Source: Alphaproteobacteria bacterium MarineAlpha5_Bin12
GTDB taxonomy: Bacteria > Pseudomonadota > Alphaproteobacteria > HIMB59 > GCA-002718135
NCBI GenBank assembly: GCA_002937855.1
Contig: PTKS01000001.1
Location: 1 to 64,000, forward strand
Direction of reading: 5' to 3'
DNA: 64,000 nt
The notes beneath the pieces were generated by a model, which did not search any database, was not told where the DNA came from, and saw only the letters and a list, made by a program, of their open reading frames with translations. Made by a program: the position numbers and the translations under genes. The first letter of the stretch is position 1; every line of letters begins with the position of its first letter. Positions 29,840 through 39,546 of this stretch are shown here, piece by piece.

Positions 29840-31879
29840 TCAATCCATTTCTCTATTTACTAATAACAAGTTATTATCAGAATCTGTAGTTATATCATAA
29901 TTTACATCTACATAAGTAATTGCTGTACTTTCAACTATTATCAAAGGTCCTTTAGTTTTTGAATTTATTTTTGATCTTGATATTATTTTAAATTCAATCT
30001 CTTTATTTTCAAAAAAAGAATAGCATTTTATATTTTCATTAGTTACTAATATATCTTCCTCATTTATCTTTCCGGTTTCAGATTTTCTTGGTAATGGTAT
30101 TCTTATCGATGCTCTTGTAGAAACAATCTCAACAACAGTATCTAATTTACTTCCAAATGTTTTTTCATATTCTTCCATAAATTTATTTTTTAAACTTTCA
30201 GCATCAATTGAAATTTTACCATTTTTTTCATTATCTAATTTTAGAGTAATGGTATGTTCTTGGCCCATCCATCTCATATCCAGTGCAACCTCTTTTATTT
30301 TATCGCTTGTTGCAAAATTTATTTTTTGCCTATCTTCTAGTTCTTTGAACAAAACTTCTAATATCTGATTAGATTCTTTTATGGACTCATCAGATAATCT
30401 TAAAATTTTTGTTTTAGCATTCATCTGAAGTAAATCTGCTCCTAACAATCCCCAGGCTGAAAAATTACCTGAGTAAGGAGGAATAATTATTTCTTTAATA
30501 TCAAGTTCTTTAGCAATTAAATTTGACATTAGTGGTCCTGCACCACCAAAAGCTAATAGTTTTAGTTCTCTCGGATCAATACCTTGTTCTATTGTTATTT
30601 CTCTAATTGCATCTGCCATATTAGCACTGCTTATTTTTAAAATTCCTATTGCTGTTTCAGATGCAGATAAATTAATCTTTTTACCAACTGAATTCAGAGC
30701 TTTTTCTGCTAAAGATTTATTTAATTTTAAACCTGATGCTAATTTTCCTTCACCAAGCATACCCAAGTAAAATGCTGCGTCTGTCGTAGTTGGCTTATCC
30801 CCACCTCTTTCATAACAAGCTGGTCCCGGCACTGCTCCCGAACTTTGAGGTCCTGATCTAATTAACCCTCCTTCATCTAAATATGCTATTGAGCCACCAC
30901 CAGCGCCAATTGATCGAACATCTACCCATGGAGACTGAACAGGCAGGCCTAATATCTTTCCTTCAAATTGTATTTGAGGCCTTCCATTAATTATCAAACA
31001 AGTATCAAAGCTAGTTCCACCTACATCAGCAGTTACCATATTTATATTCTTAAGTTTTCTTGATAGTTCACCTGCACCTTCGGCCCCGGCTACTGGGCCT
31101 GACATTATTGTTTCAAAAGGACGATCTTCCGCTTCATCAAATGTCATTGATCCACTTCCTGATCGTGTTACTAAAAATGTTCCTTTATAACCTATTGAAT
31201 TTAATTCATTCTTTAAGCTATTCAAATAATTTGACATCCTTGCTTTAACAAAAGCATCAATAACGGTAGTTGTTGTTCTTTCATATTCTCTATACTCTCC
31301 TGATACCATTGATGATAAAGAAATTTGACCTTTGAATCCTGATTTTCTTAAAATTTTTGCAGCAAATTTTTCATGCTCTTTGTTGGTATATGAATTTATA
31401 AAAGCAATAGCAATACTGCTAACATTTTCCTTAATAAAAAATTCACAAGCTTTTTTAATTTGGTCTTCTTTTATAGGAGAATGAACCGAGCCATCAGAAT
31501 AAAGTCTTTCATCAATTTCTAATCTTAAATATCTTGGCACCAAAGGAGGTGCCGGCTGCCAAAATAAATTATACATTTCATCTCTATCGCCTCTCCTAAT
31601 CTCTAAAACATCTCTAAAACCTTTGGTGCACAACAAACCCACCTTAGATCCTTTTCTTTCTAACAATGCATTTAATCCAACAGTTGTTCCATGTAAGAAG
31701 AAGTCAACCTTACTAATTTGTTCAGAATTTAAATTTCTTTTTATTACTTCTACAACTGCTTTTTCAGGAGTGTCAGGAGTTGTTGGAATCTTATCAATAG
31801 TTACAGAATTTTTTTCTTCATCATATATAATGAAGTCAGTAAAAGTTCCTCCTATATCTACACCTATTCTTGATGACAT
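29840..31879 (-). CDS. Hydantoinase A/oxoprolinase family protein (HyuA-2)
   Basis: IGVDIGGTFTDFIIYDE; HGTTVGLNALLERKG; ADVGGTSFDTCLI. Confidence 0.92.
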   Translation of the reverse strand: MSSRIGVDIGGTFTDFIIYDEEKNSVTIDKIPTTPDTPEKAVVEVIKRNLNSEQISKVDFFLHGTTVGLNALLERKGSKVGLLCTKGFRDVLEIRRGDRDEMYNLFWQPAPPLVPRYLRLEIDERLYSDGSVHSPIKEDQIKKACEFFIKENVSSIAIAFINSYTNKEHEKFAAKILRKSGFKGQISLSSMVSGEYREYERTTTTVIDAFVKARMSNYLNSLKNELNSIGYKGTFLVTRSGSGSMTFDEAEDRPFETIMSGPVAGAEGAGELSRKLKNINMVTADVGGTSFDTCLIINGRPQIQFEGKILGLPVQSPWVDVRSIGAGGGSIAYLDEGGLIRSGPQSSGAVPGPACYERGGDKPTTTDAAFYLGMLGEGKLASGLKLNKSLAEKALNSVGKKINLSASETAIGILKISSANMADAIREITIEQGIDPRELKLLAFGGAGPLMSNLIAKELDIKEIIIPPYSGNFSAWGLLGADLLQMNAKTKILRLSDESIKESNQILEVLFKELEDRQKINFATSDKIKEVALDMRWMGQEHTITLKLDNEKNGKISIDAESLKNKFMEEYEKTFGSKLDTVVEIVSTRASIRIPLPRKSETGKINEEDILVTNENIKCYSFFENKEIEFKIISRSKINSKTKGPLIIVESTAITYVDVNYDITTDSDNNLLLVNREMD

Positions 31880-31965
31880 AACTATTTTAATTGTATATTT
31901 TTATGCTATCAGAAGAAATGGATAATTCAACTACAAAAAAATTACAAACATGTTAATAAATTATT

Positions 31966-33678
31966 ATGGAAATAAATACTTATAAATCAAAAAAACTTGA
32001 AGATAATAAAAATTTTGATTGCGATCCTATTACTACAGAAATTATTAGAAATAGTTTGAATTCAGCCGCTGAACAAATGAAAAAAGTTCTAATTAGATCT
32101 GCTTTTTCACCCATAATCTATGAAGTTTTAGACTTTGCTAGTGCAATTTATGATAAAAATTATTGTATGTTGGCTCAATCTCCTAGCCTACCAGGATTTA
32201 TGGGAACTTTAAGTTTTTGTGTTGAAGAAGCAGTAAAAGAAGTTGGTGGAACTAAAAATTTATATGATGGAGATATAATTATATATAACAATCCATACGG
32301 ATCAGGATCTCATTCACAAGATGCAGCCATAGTTAAACCAATTTTTTATAATAATAATTTGGTGGGATATTCTGCAATTAAAGCTCATTGGTTGGATACG
32401 GGTGGCAAAGAACCTTATTCAACAGACACTGTTGACATTTTTCAAGAAGGAACAATATTTCCTGGACTAAAACTATACAGCAAAGGAGAATTAGTTGAAG
32501 ATGTATATAAATTGATAATAGCAAATACAAGAGTTCCTAAAGCAATTATTGGAGACTTAAATGCACAATTAAATGGTGTAAAGGCTGGGGCTAACGCTCT
32601 TAAAAGAATTATTAATAAATTTGGTTATGATCTTTTTTATGCATCTGTTTTAGAAATATATGATCATGGTGAAAAACTTGTCAGAAAAACTTTAAGTAGG
32701 ATTCCGAATGGCATGTATACAGGATATGGACAATTGGATAATAATGGAAATGATGAAGGTGTTGTAAAATTTAAGATGAACATTGAAGTTAGAGATTCTG
32801 ATTTAATTCTTGATTTTAGCGAATGTCCGGACCAACAAAATGGCCCTATAAATTGCCCACTACCTTCTACCGTTTCAAAGGCGAGAGTTGCTTTTGCCAT
32901 GATGGCTGGAAATGGACAACAGCCTAATGAGGGTTTTTTTAGACCTTTAATAATTAAAACTAGAAAGGGTTCTATGTTTCACCCTGTTTCGCCAGCTCCA
33001 TGTTTTTTGAATGGATGGCCAGGTTTGCAGGTTATAGAAATTATTTATAAAATTTTATCTGAAAAACTTCCTGAAGCATTCCCTGCAAGCAGTGGAGGTT
33101 GTTTAATTGGGGCAGTTTGGTGGGGCAAAAGAGAGAAAGATGGAGAGCCTTGGGCAGATGGTGCGCCACACCCTGTTGGTCAAGGAGGGTTTTTTTGTGG
33201 TGATGGAGTTACATCAATGCATCATAATTCTGCAGGAACTAGAATGTCTCCAACAGAAATATGGGAATCAAGAAATCCTTGGTTAATTAAAAAAATTGAA
33301 CTAGCAAAAGATTCTTGTGGCCCCGGAGAATTTAGAGGTGGTCTTGGGTTAAATTTAGAATTTGAAATGTTAGAAGATACTTTCATAACTACTGTTGTTG
33401 AAAGAACTAAAAACCCCCCTTGGGGAATCAAACAAGGACTTGAAGGAAGGGCAAATAATGTTGAAGTAAATAAAAAAAATGGAGAAAAATTTAACATGCC
33501 AAAAAAATCGGGGCACAAACTTTCACAAGGTGATAAAATTAGTTTCTTAACAGGTGGTGGTGGTGGATACGGAAATCCCAAAAACAGAAAAATTGAATCT
33601 ATTAAAAATGATCTAAAGCAAGGATATATATCCAAAGAACATATAAGAAATTATTATAAATTTTTTGAATTTAATTAA
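31966..33678 (+). CDS. Hydantoinase B/oxoprolinase family protein (HyuB-3, no co-directional HyuA partner)
   Basis: DPITTEIIRNSLNSAAEQMKKVL; YNNPYGSGSHSQDAAIV; LTGGGGGYGNPKNRK; close paralog of HyuB-2 by eye. Confidence 0.92.
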   Translation: MEINTYKSKKLEDNKNFDCDPITTEIIRNSLNSAAEQMKKVLIRSAFSPIIYEVLDFASAIYDKNYCMLAQSPSLPGFMGTLSFCVEEAVKEVGGTKNLYDGDIIIYNNPYGSGSHSQDAAIVKPIFYNNNLVGYSAIKAHWLDTGGKEPYSTDTVDIFQEGTIFPGLKLYSKGELVEDVYKLIIANTRVPKAIIGDLNAQLNGVKAGANALKRIINKFGYDLFYASVLEIYDHGEKLVRKTLSRIPNGMYTGYGQLDNNGNDEGVVKFKMNIEVRDSDLILDFSECPDQQNGPINCPLPSTVSKARVAFAMMAGNGQQPNEGFFRPLIIKTRKGSMFHPVSPAPCFLNGWPGLQVIEIIYKILSEKLPEAFPASSGGCLIGAVWWGKREKDGEPWADGAPHPVGQGGFFCGDGVTSMHHNSAGTRMSPTEIWESRNPWLIKKIELAKDSCGPGEFRGGLGLNLEFEMLEDTFITTVVERTKNPPWGIKQGLEGRANNVEVNKKNGEKFNMPKKSGHKLSQGDKISFLTGGGGGYGNPKNRKIESIKNDLKQGYISKEHIRNYYKFFEFN

Positions 33679-33881
33679 ATTGAAATATTTATTAAATTTT
33701 TTTTAAATTATTAAATTAATTAATTTATTCACTATATTACTTAAAAACCTAAGAAAATCTTTCTTTTTTACAGCTATTAATGAAAATTTTATACAAAATC
33801 ATTTATTCATAATATTGGTATTTAAATACCTTTTAATTTTTTCTAAATAAGCTAAATTATAGTAAATAAAAGGAGGAAATA

Positions 33882-35483
33882 ATGAAATTAAATAGTTATT
33901 TCAAAAAATTATTAATTACTGTTCTAATTGCCTTTTTTTCATTTTCTTTAGCAAATGCTAAAACGGTTTTAAGAACAGATGAAGCAGCAATAGGAGAAGC
34001 TGATCCTGCTAAAGCAACTGATTACGTGGATTCAGTTCTGATGTTTAATGTTTATGATGCTTTGGTTGATGAAGACAGAGGTGGTAGTGGTGGAATAAAC
34101 GCCCTTCTTGCAGATAGTTGGGAATACTCGAATCCTACTACTCTTAAAATAACATTAAAAGATGGAATCAAATTTCACAGTGGAAACACAATGGATGCTG
34201 ATGACGTAGTCTTTTCATATAATCGTTTAATGGGTATGGGACAAGGTTTCTCATTTTTGTTTGGAAGTGTTACCGACGTTAAAGCCCTAAATTCTAAAAC
34301 AGTACAAATCACTACTTCAGAACCTTATGCACCTCTAGTTGCTAGCTTAATTAGACTTGCAATAGTAGATAAAGAAGCGATTCAAGCTAATACAGCTGCA
34401 GGTGATTATGGAGATAATGGTGATTATGGAGAAGCATATCTTTTAACTACATCTGCGGGAACTGGAGCATATAAGATTGTTGATCATGATCCAAATGTTA
34501 AAACAGTTTTAGCGAAGAATGAAGATTATTTCCAAGGTCACAATGCTAAAGCTCCTGATGAAGTAATCATTAAGTATAGTGTTGAAGCTGCAACTATTAA
34601 AACTCTTTTAGTTAGAAATGAACATGAAATTTCAAGCATGTGGTTACCAAATGAAGTCGTAGCTGCTTTGGAAAAAGAGCCTAACGTTGATATTATTCCA
34701 ATTCCTAGACCAGGAGCTTGGATGAACAAACTTAATAATAGAAAAGCGCCTTTTGATGATGTTCATTGCAGAAGAGCTATCCAATTAGCTTACGATTATG
34801 ATTCTCTTGAAAAATCATTTGCTGTTACTGATACTTTAATAGCTGGTAAAAAATCAAGCGGTCCATTGATTCCTGGTTTGTTAGGATATGATGCCAATAA
34901 GCCTGCTATTGAGAGAGATATTGAAAAAGCTAGAGCAGAACTTGCTAAATGTAAATATAATCCTGGAGACTTTACACTTGATTTAGCTTGGATTGCTGAA
35001 GTTCCATATGAAGAACCGTGGGCACTTCAATTACAAGCTAATGCTATGGAGTTAGGATTTGATGCTACAGTTACAGGTCTACCATGGGCTAAATTTACAG
35101 AGCAAGTTGCTAGTTGGGAAAATACTCCTCATGCAACAGTAGTTTCTGTTGTAGCAAACTTTCCTGATCCTGATGGTTTATTGTATCCTCAATGGCACTC
35201 ATCTACTGGTGGTACTTGGATGTCAGCTGAATGGGCAAATGATCCAGAGTTAGATGCTCTTTTAGAAAAAGGAAGAGCTGAAACGGATATGGATGAAAGA
35301 GTAAAAATATATCAAGCGGCAAATCAATTGATTATTGATAATGCTATCACTCTTTTCATTACTGATTTCGTTGGTATGCAACCTGTAAATACAGCTGTAT
35401 CCAATGCTCAAACTGCGGGCACTCTTACAGGATATGGAACAATGGGTAGAAACCTATCATTCAGAGAACTTGAAATTAATTAA
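33882..35483 (+). CDS. Peptide/nickel-type ABC transporter substrate-binding protein (SBP family 5)
   Basis: Signal peptide; LKDGIKFHSGNTMDADDVVFSYNR; 533 aa; preceded by SD AGGAGG. Confidence 0.92.
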   Translation: MKLNSYFKKLLITVLIAFFSFSLANAKTVLRTDEAAIGEADPAKATDYVDSVLMFNVYDALVDEDRGGSGGINALLADSWEYSNPTTLKITLKDGIKFHSGNTMDADDVVFSYNRLMGMGQGFSFLFGSVTDVKALNSKTVQITTSEPYAPLVASLIRLAIVDKEAIQANTAAGDYGDNGDYGEAYLLTTSAGTGAYKIVDHDPNVKTVLAKNEDYFQGHNAKAPDEVIIKYSVEAATIKTLLVRNEHEISSMWLPNEVVAALEKEPNVDIIPIPRPGAWMNKLNNRKAPFDDVHCRRAIQLAYDYDSLEKSFAVTDTLIAGKKSSGPLIPGLLGYDANKPAIERDIEKARAELAKCKYNPGDFTLDLAWIAEVPYEEPWALQLQANAMELGFDATVTGLPWAKFTEQVASWENTPHATVVSVVANFPDPDGLLYPQWHSSTGGTWMSAEWANDPELDALLEKGRAETDMDERVKIYQAANQLIIDNAITLFITDFVGMQPVNTAVSNAQTAGTLTGYGTMGRNLSFRELEIN

Positions 35484-35500
35484 TTAATTTTTTAATATTT

Positions 35501-35523
35501 AAAGGCCGGGTAAGCCGGCCTTT
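35501..35523 (+). terminator. Intercistronic stem-loop between SBP and permease genes
   Basis: AAAGGCCGG-GTAAG-CCGGCCTTT perfect 9-bp stem, followed by ATTTAAT. Confidence 0.8.
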
Positions 35524-35531
35524 ATTTAATC

Positions 35532-36569
35532 TTGCATCTGGGATTATTTGTTTTGTCAGCAACTCAATATTTTTTAAGAAGAACGTTTATATCTATAATT
35601 GTTTTTTTTGGAGCTTCTATCGTAATTTTTTGTCTTGCTAGATTAATCCCTGGGGATCCTGCTAGAATTGCTCTTGGACCATTTGCTAGTAAAGAAATGG
35701 TTGAGCAATATAGAGAATTACTTCATTTAAATGAATCAATAATTATACAATACAAAATCTTTATAACAAATTTATTCCAAGGTGATCTGGGAATATCAAC
35801 CTATACTAAAAGACCAGTCTTAATTGATATACAAAGTTATTTTCCAGCTACTTTTGAGTTAGTGCTTGTGGCTGTTACTCTAATGATAATAATTGGAATG
35901 CCTTTGGGAATTCTCTCAGGTAAATTTAAAGATACTTTTGTAGATCACATATCAAGGGTTTTTTCTCTTTTAGGTGTTGTTACACCAAGTTTTCTTTGGG
36001 CAATAATTCTGATGTTAATATTTGCTTTTTGGATGCCAATTTTCCCAGTTTCGGAAAGATTTGATGAAGCATTAGATCCCCCTAAATTAGTAACAGGCCT
36101 ATTATTAATCGACTCATTATTAGAAGGTAATTTTAATTTTTTTAAAGATGCTCTTGCTCATTTATTTTTACCTGGTCTTGCTATTGCTATGCCGGCAATC
36201 GGAAATGTAGCAAGATTAACCCGAACCAATCTTAGTGATATTTATGATAAACAATATATTGAATTTGCTAAATCTTATTCATTTAGTGAATTCAAAATAG
36301 CAACAAAATATGCTTTAAAACCTGCTTCTATACCTACTGTAACTATAATTGGATTAGATTTTGCTTTAATGTTAGGAAATGCATTTTTAGTAGAAACAGT
36401 TTTTGTGTGGCCAGGTATGGCTAAATATGGTGTTGAAGTAATTCTTGCTAAAGACCTTAATGGTATAGTTGCAACTGCTCTTATTATTACAACTTTTTAT
36501 TTAGTAATAAATATGGTTGTTGATTTTGTTGTATTAATATTAAACCCAAGAATAAGTTTAAAGGATTAA
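35532..36569 (+). CDS. Peptide ABC transporter permease (DppB/OppB type)
   Basis: RLIPGDPARIALGPFAS; RLTRTNLSDIYDKQYIEFAKS; TTG start likely (35532 or 35553). Confidence 0.9.
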   Translation: MHLGLFVLSATQYFLRRTFISIIVFFGASIVIFCLARLIPGDPARIALGPFASKEMVEQYRELLHLNESIIIQYKIFITNLFQGDLGISTYTKRPVLIDIQSYFPATFELVLVAVTLMIIIGMPLGILSGKFKDTFVDHISRVFSLLGVVTPSFLWAIILMLIFAFWMPIFPVSERFDEALDPPKLVTGLLLIDSLLEGNFNFFKDALAHLFLPGLAIAMPAIGNVARLTRTNLSDIYDKQYIEFAKSYSFSEFKIATKYALKPASIPTVTIIGLDFALMLGNAFLVETVFVWPGMAKYGVEVILAKDLNGIVATALIITTFYLVINMVVDFVVLILNPRISLKD

Positions 36570-36571
36570 AT

Positions 36572-37420
36572 ATGAATATATTCAAAACAAAATCTTTCTA
36601 TAAATTTAGCAGAAATCCTTTATCAGTATTTGGTTTAATTATAGTTGTTACGGTATTATTATTAGCTATATTTGCACCCTTTATTACACCATTCCCAGAA
36701 CATGTTGGGCCATTTACTGATTTTGCAAATAAATCTAAACCACCGGACTCTACTTATATTTTTGGTACTGACAAAATTGGAAGAGACATATTTACTCGAT
36801 GCATTTATGGCTATCGTATTTCTTTAATATTAGGTGTTGTTGTTTTATCAATTGCAGTGCCTATTGGAGTTACAATGGGTTTATGTGCTGGATATATTGG
36901 AAAAAAAACTGAATTGGTTTTAATGAGAATAACAGATATTTTTTTAGCAATACCAGCTTTAGTTTTAGCTTTATCTATTATTGGTTTATTAGATAGACCA
37001 AATTTACTGTATACTATGATTGCAGTTTCGATGGCATGGTGGCCATGGTATACGAGACTAATTTATAATATAACAAGATCAATCAAAACTGAAGGTTACA
37101 TTGCGGCAGCTGAAGTAATGGGGGCTTCAAAATTTCACATAATGTTTAAGGAAATATTGCCTAATTGCCTTCCATCCTTACTAACAAAAATTACTCTAGA
37201 TCTTGGTTTTGTGATATTGGTGGGCTCATCTTTGAGCTTTTTGGGTTTAGGTGCGCAGCCACCAACTCCAGATCTTGGGACAATGGTTGCTAAAGGGGCT
37301 TCTCTTCTTCCAGATACCTGGTGGTTTTCACTTTTTCCAGGTTTTGCAATACTAATTGTTGTGTTAGGTTTTAATTTAGTAGGAGACGGTTTGAAAGATA
37401 TGTTTGATGTTGATGTCTAA
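36572..37420 (+). CDS. Peptide ABC transporter permease (DppC/OppC type)
   Basis: FGTDKIGRDIFTRCIYGYRISL; YIAAAEVMGASKFHIMFKEILPN. Confidence 0.9.
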   Translation: MNIFKTKSFYKFSRNPLSVFGLIIVVTVLLLAIFAPFITPFPEHVGPFTDFANKSKPPDSTYIFGTDKIGRDIFTRCIYGYRISLILGVVVLSIAVPIGVTMGLCAGYIGKKTELVLMRITDIFLAIPALVLALSIIGLLDRPNLLYTMIAVSMAWWPWYTRLIYNITRSIKTEGYIAAAEVMGASKFHIMFKEILPNCLPSLLTKITLDLGFVILVGSSLSFLGLGAQPPTPDLGTMVAKGASLLPDTWWFSLFPGFAILIVVLGFNLVGDGLKDMFDVDV

Positions 37421-38279
37421 TAAACTTTTAAAAATTCAAGATTTAGAATTATCATTTAAAATGTATGAAGGAATTTCATATGTTCTAAAAAAAATAAATT
37501 TAGAATTGTCTAGAGGAGAAAAAGTTGCATTAGTAGGAGAATCTGGTTCAGGCAAATCAGTCACTACTAAACTTATATTAGGGTTATTAAATCAAAAAAA
37601 TGTTACAAAAAAAGGAAAAATAATTTTTAACAATAAAGATATTTTAAACCTCTCTCAAAATGAATTTAAAAAGATTAGAGGAAATAATATTTCTATAATA
37701 TTTCAGGATCCTATTGCAGCCCTAAATCCAGTTTTTAAAGTTAAAGATCAATTTTATGAAGTAAATTTAAATGGGGGAAATATCTCAAAAAAAGATTCCT
37801 TTTTAAAAGCATGTGAGGCTCTGGAAAAAGTATCTATAAGAGATCCAGAAAGAGTATTAGAGTCTTATCCTTTTCAGCTCAGTGGAGGTCTCGCTCAAAG
37901 AGTAGTTATTACAATGGCTATGATTAATAAACCTGAATTACTTTTAGCAGATGAACCTAGCACTGCACTAGATGTTACTATACAAAATCAGGCTTTAGAT
38001 TTGATGAATGAATTAACCAAAGAAACGAATACGGCAGTATTACTTATAACTCATAACATGGGTGTTGTAAGAAAATTTGCTGAAAAAGTTTATGTAATTT
38101 ATAGAGGTGTTATTGTTGAGGAGGGTACAAAAAATCAACTTTTTAACAATCCTGGCCATCCTTATACGAAAGCACTATTAGAATCAATCCCTAAACTTAG
38201 TGGTGATGGACTACCTTTGCATAACGAAAATCCTCCTGACTATGCTTCAATAGAAAAATACACTCACAAAAATGATTAA
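37404..38279 (+). CDS. Peptide ABC transporter ATP-binding protein (DppD/OppD type)
   Basis: VGESGSGKSVT; FQDPIAALNPVF; LSGGLAQRVVITMAM; LLADEPSTALDVT. Confidence 0.9.
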   Translation: MMLMSNKLLKIQDLELSFKMYEGISYVLKKINLELSRGEKVALVGESGSGKSVTTKLILGLLNQKNVTKKGKIIFNNKDILNLSQNEFKKIRGNNISIIFQDPIAALNPVFKVKDQFYEVNLNGGNISKKDSFLKACEALEKVSIRDPERVLESYPFQLSGGLAQRVVITMAMINKPELLLADEPSTALDVTIQNQALDLMNELTKETNTAVLLITHNMGVVRKFAEKVYVIYRGVIVEEGTKNQLFNNPGHPYTKALLESIPKLSGDGLPLHNENPPDYASIEKYTHKND

Positions 38280-39048
38280 AATTAAAAACATTTCAAAAAA
38301 ATTTTTTATAAAAAATAATGAAGTTCAGGCACTAAATAAAATAAATTTATTAATAGAAGAAAAAGATTGTTTTGCGGTAGTTGGTGAATCTGGCTCAGGA
38401 AAAACTACTTTAGCAAATATAATTTTAGGAATTTATCAACAAGACGAAGGTGATATTTCATTTTTTGAAAAACAATTATTTAAAAAAAGAAATTTAGAAG
38501 AAAGAAAATTAATTCAATATGTTCAACAAAATCCTATGTCTACCCTAAATCCAAAAAAAACAATATTTAGTACAATTTCATTACCTTTAAAAATTCATAA
38601 AATAGTTAAAAAAGATGAAATTGAAGAAAGAGTTAAAAAATTGTTATCCTATGTGGGGTTAAATCCAGAATTTATGGTTAGATATCCTGATACTTTGTCA
38701 GGAGGACAAAAACAAAGAGTAGCAATTGCAAGAGCATTAGCTGCCGAGCCAAAAGTTTTAATATTAGATGAGCCAACATCAGCACTTGATGTAATAGTTC
38801 AATCAAAAGTCTTAAACCTTCTTTTAAAGATTAAAAAAGAATTTGATTTAACATATATATTTATCACTCATGACTTAAGTGTCGTAAGAAACATAGCCAA
38901 TAAAGTTGTTGTTATGAATAAAGGAGAAATAGAAGAATCAGGAGAAACTAAAGAAGTTTTTCTTCATCCTAAAAGTCAGTATACAAGAGATCTAATAAAA
39001 GCTATACCAACTGTCACAGATAAAGAAGATGCGGTCAAACCAAAATAA
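38272..39048 (+). CDS. Peptide ABC transporter ATP-binding protein (DppF/OppF type)
   Basis: VGESGSGKTTLA; LSGGQKQRVAIARALA; LILDEPTSALDV. Confidence 0.9.
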   Translation: MIKIKNISKKFFIKNNEVQALNKINLLIEEKDCFAVVGESGSGKTTLANIILGIYQQDEGDISFFEKQLFKKRNLEERKLIQYVQQNPMSTLNPKKTIFSTISLPLKIHKIVKKDEIEERVKKLLSYVGLNPEFMVRYPDTLSGGQKQRVAIARALAAEPKVLILDEPTSALDVIVQSKVLNLLLKIKKEFDLTYIFITHDLSVVRNIANKVVVMNKGEIEESGETKEVFLHPKSQYTRDLIKAIPTVTDKEDAVKPK

Positions 39049-39538
39049 TAAAATTTTACTTAATTTAATAAATATTACAAGATATGGCAGTTCTGAGTAT
39101 TTTTATAAGAAATTAGACCATGCAATTAAAAAGATTATAGGACACAAACTATTTACTTTAATGGTTAATGACAAAAAAGTAAAATATGTTGAAAGAGTCT
39201 ATTCTAACAATAGAAAAATCTATCCATTATTAGGAACGAAACCAATACCAAAAAATAATTGGACAAAAAGAGTCTATAGTCAAAAAAAAGAATTTTTAGC
39301 TAAAGATTTTAATGAAATAAAAAAACTTTTTTTTGATTACGAAATAATTGAATCCTTAGGATGTGGTTCAATAATTAATGTGCCAGTTATTTATAATAAA
39401 AAGATCTTAGGTACGTTAAATATTTTACATAAAGAAAAATTTTATAACAAAAGTAGCATAAAAAAAATTCTTCCCTACACCCAGCTTTTAGCTCCGTATT
39501 ATTTAGCTCATCAACAAAAAATGAAAAAAAAGAAATAA
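39029..39538 (+). CDS. GAF-domain-like protein
   Basis: Pattern LDHAIKKIIGHKLFTLMV…IESLGCGSIINVPVIYNKKILGTLNILHKE; overlaps end of dppF-like gene. Confidence 0.65.
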   Translation: MRSNQNNKILLNLINITRYGSSEYFYKKLDHAIKKIIGHKLFTLMVNDKKVKYVERVYSNNRKIYPLLGTKPIPKNNWTKRVYSQKKEFLAKDFNEIKKLFFDYEIIESLGCGSIINVPVIYNKKILGTLNILHKEKFYNKSSIKKILPYTQLLAPYYLAHQQKMKKKK

Positions 39539-39546
39539 TTTTTTTA

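Noticed and set aside
26046-31879. Acetone/acetophenone carboxylase instead of hydantoinase
   Set aside because: No small gamma-subunit gene accompanies the A/B pairs, so acetone carboxylase is not favoured, though the families are related.
33222-33635. 137-aa minus-strand ORF inside HyuB-3
   Set aside because: Fully antisense to a strongly supported gene; Pro/Ser/Phe-rich composition typical of a shadow frame.
28118-33678. HyuB-2/HyuB-3 as a mobile-element-driven duplication
   Set aside because: The paralogs have clearly diverged and no flanking repeats or transposase genes are visible, so a recent mobile event is not supported.
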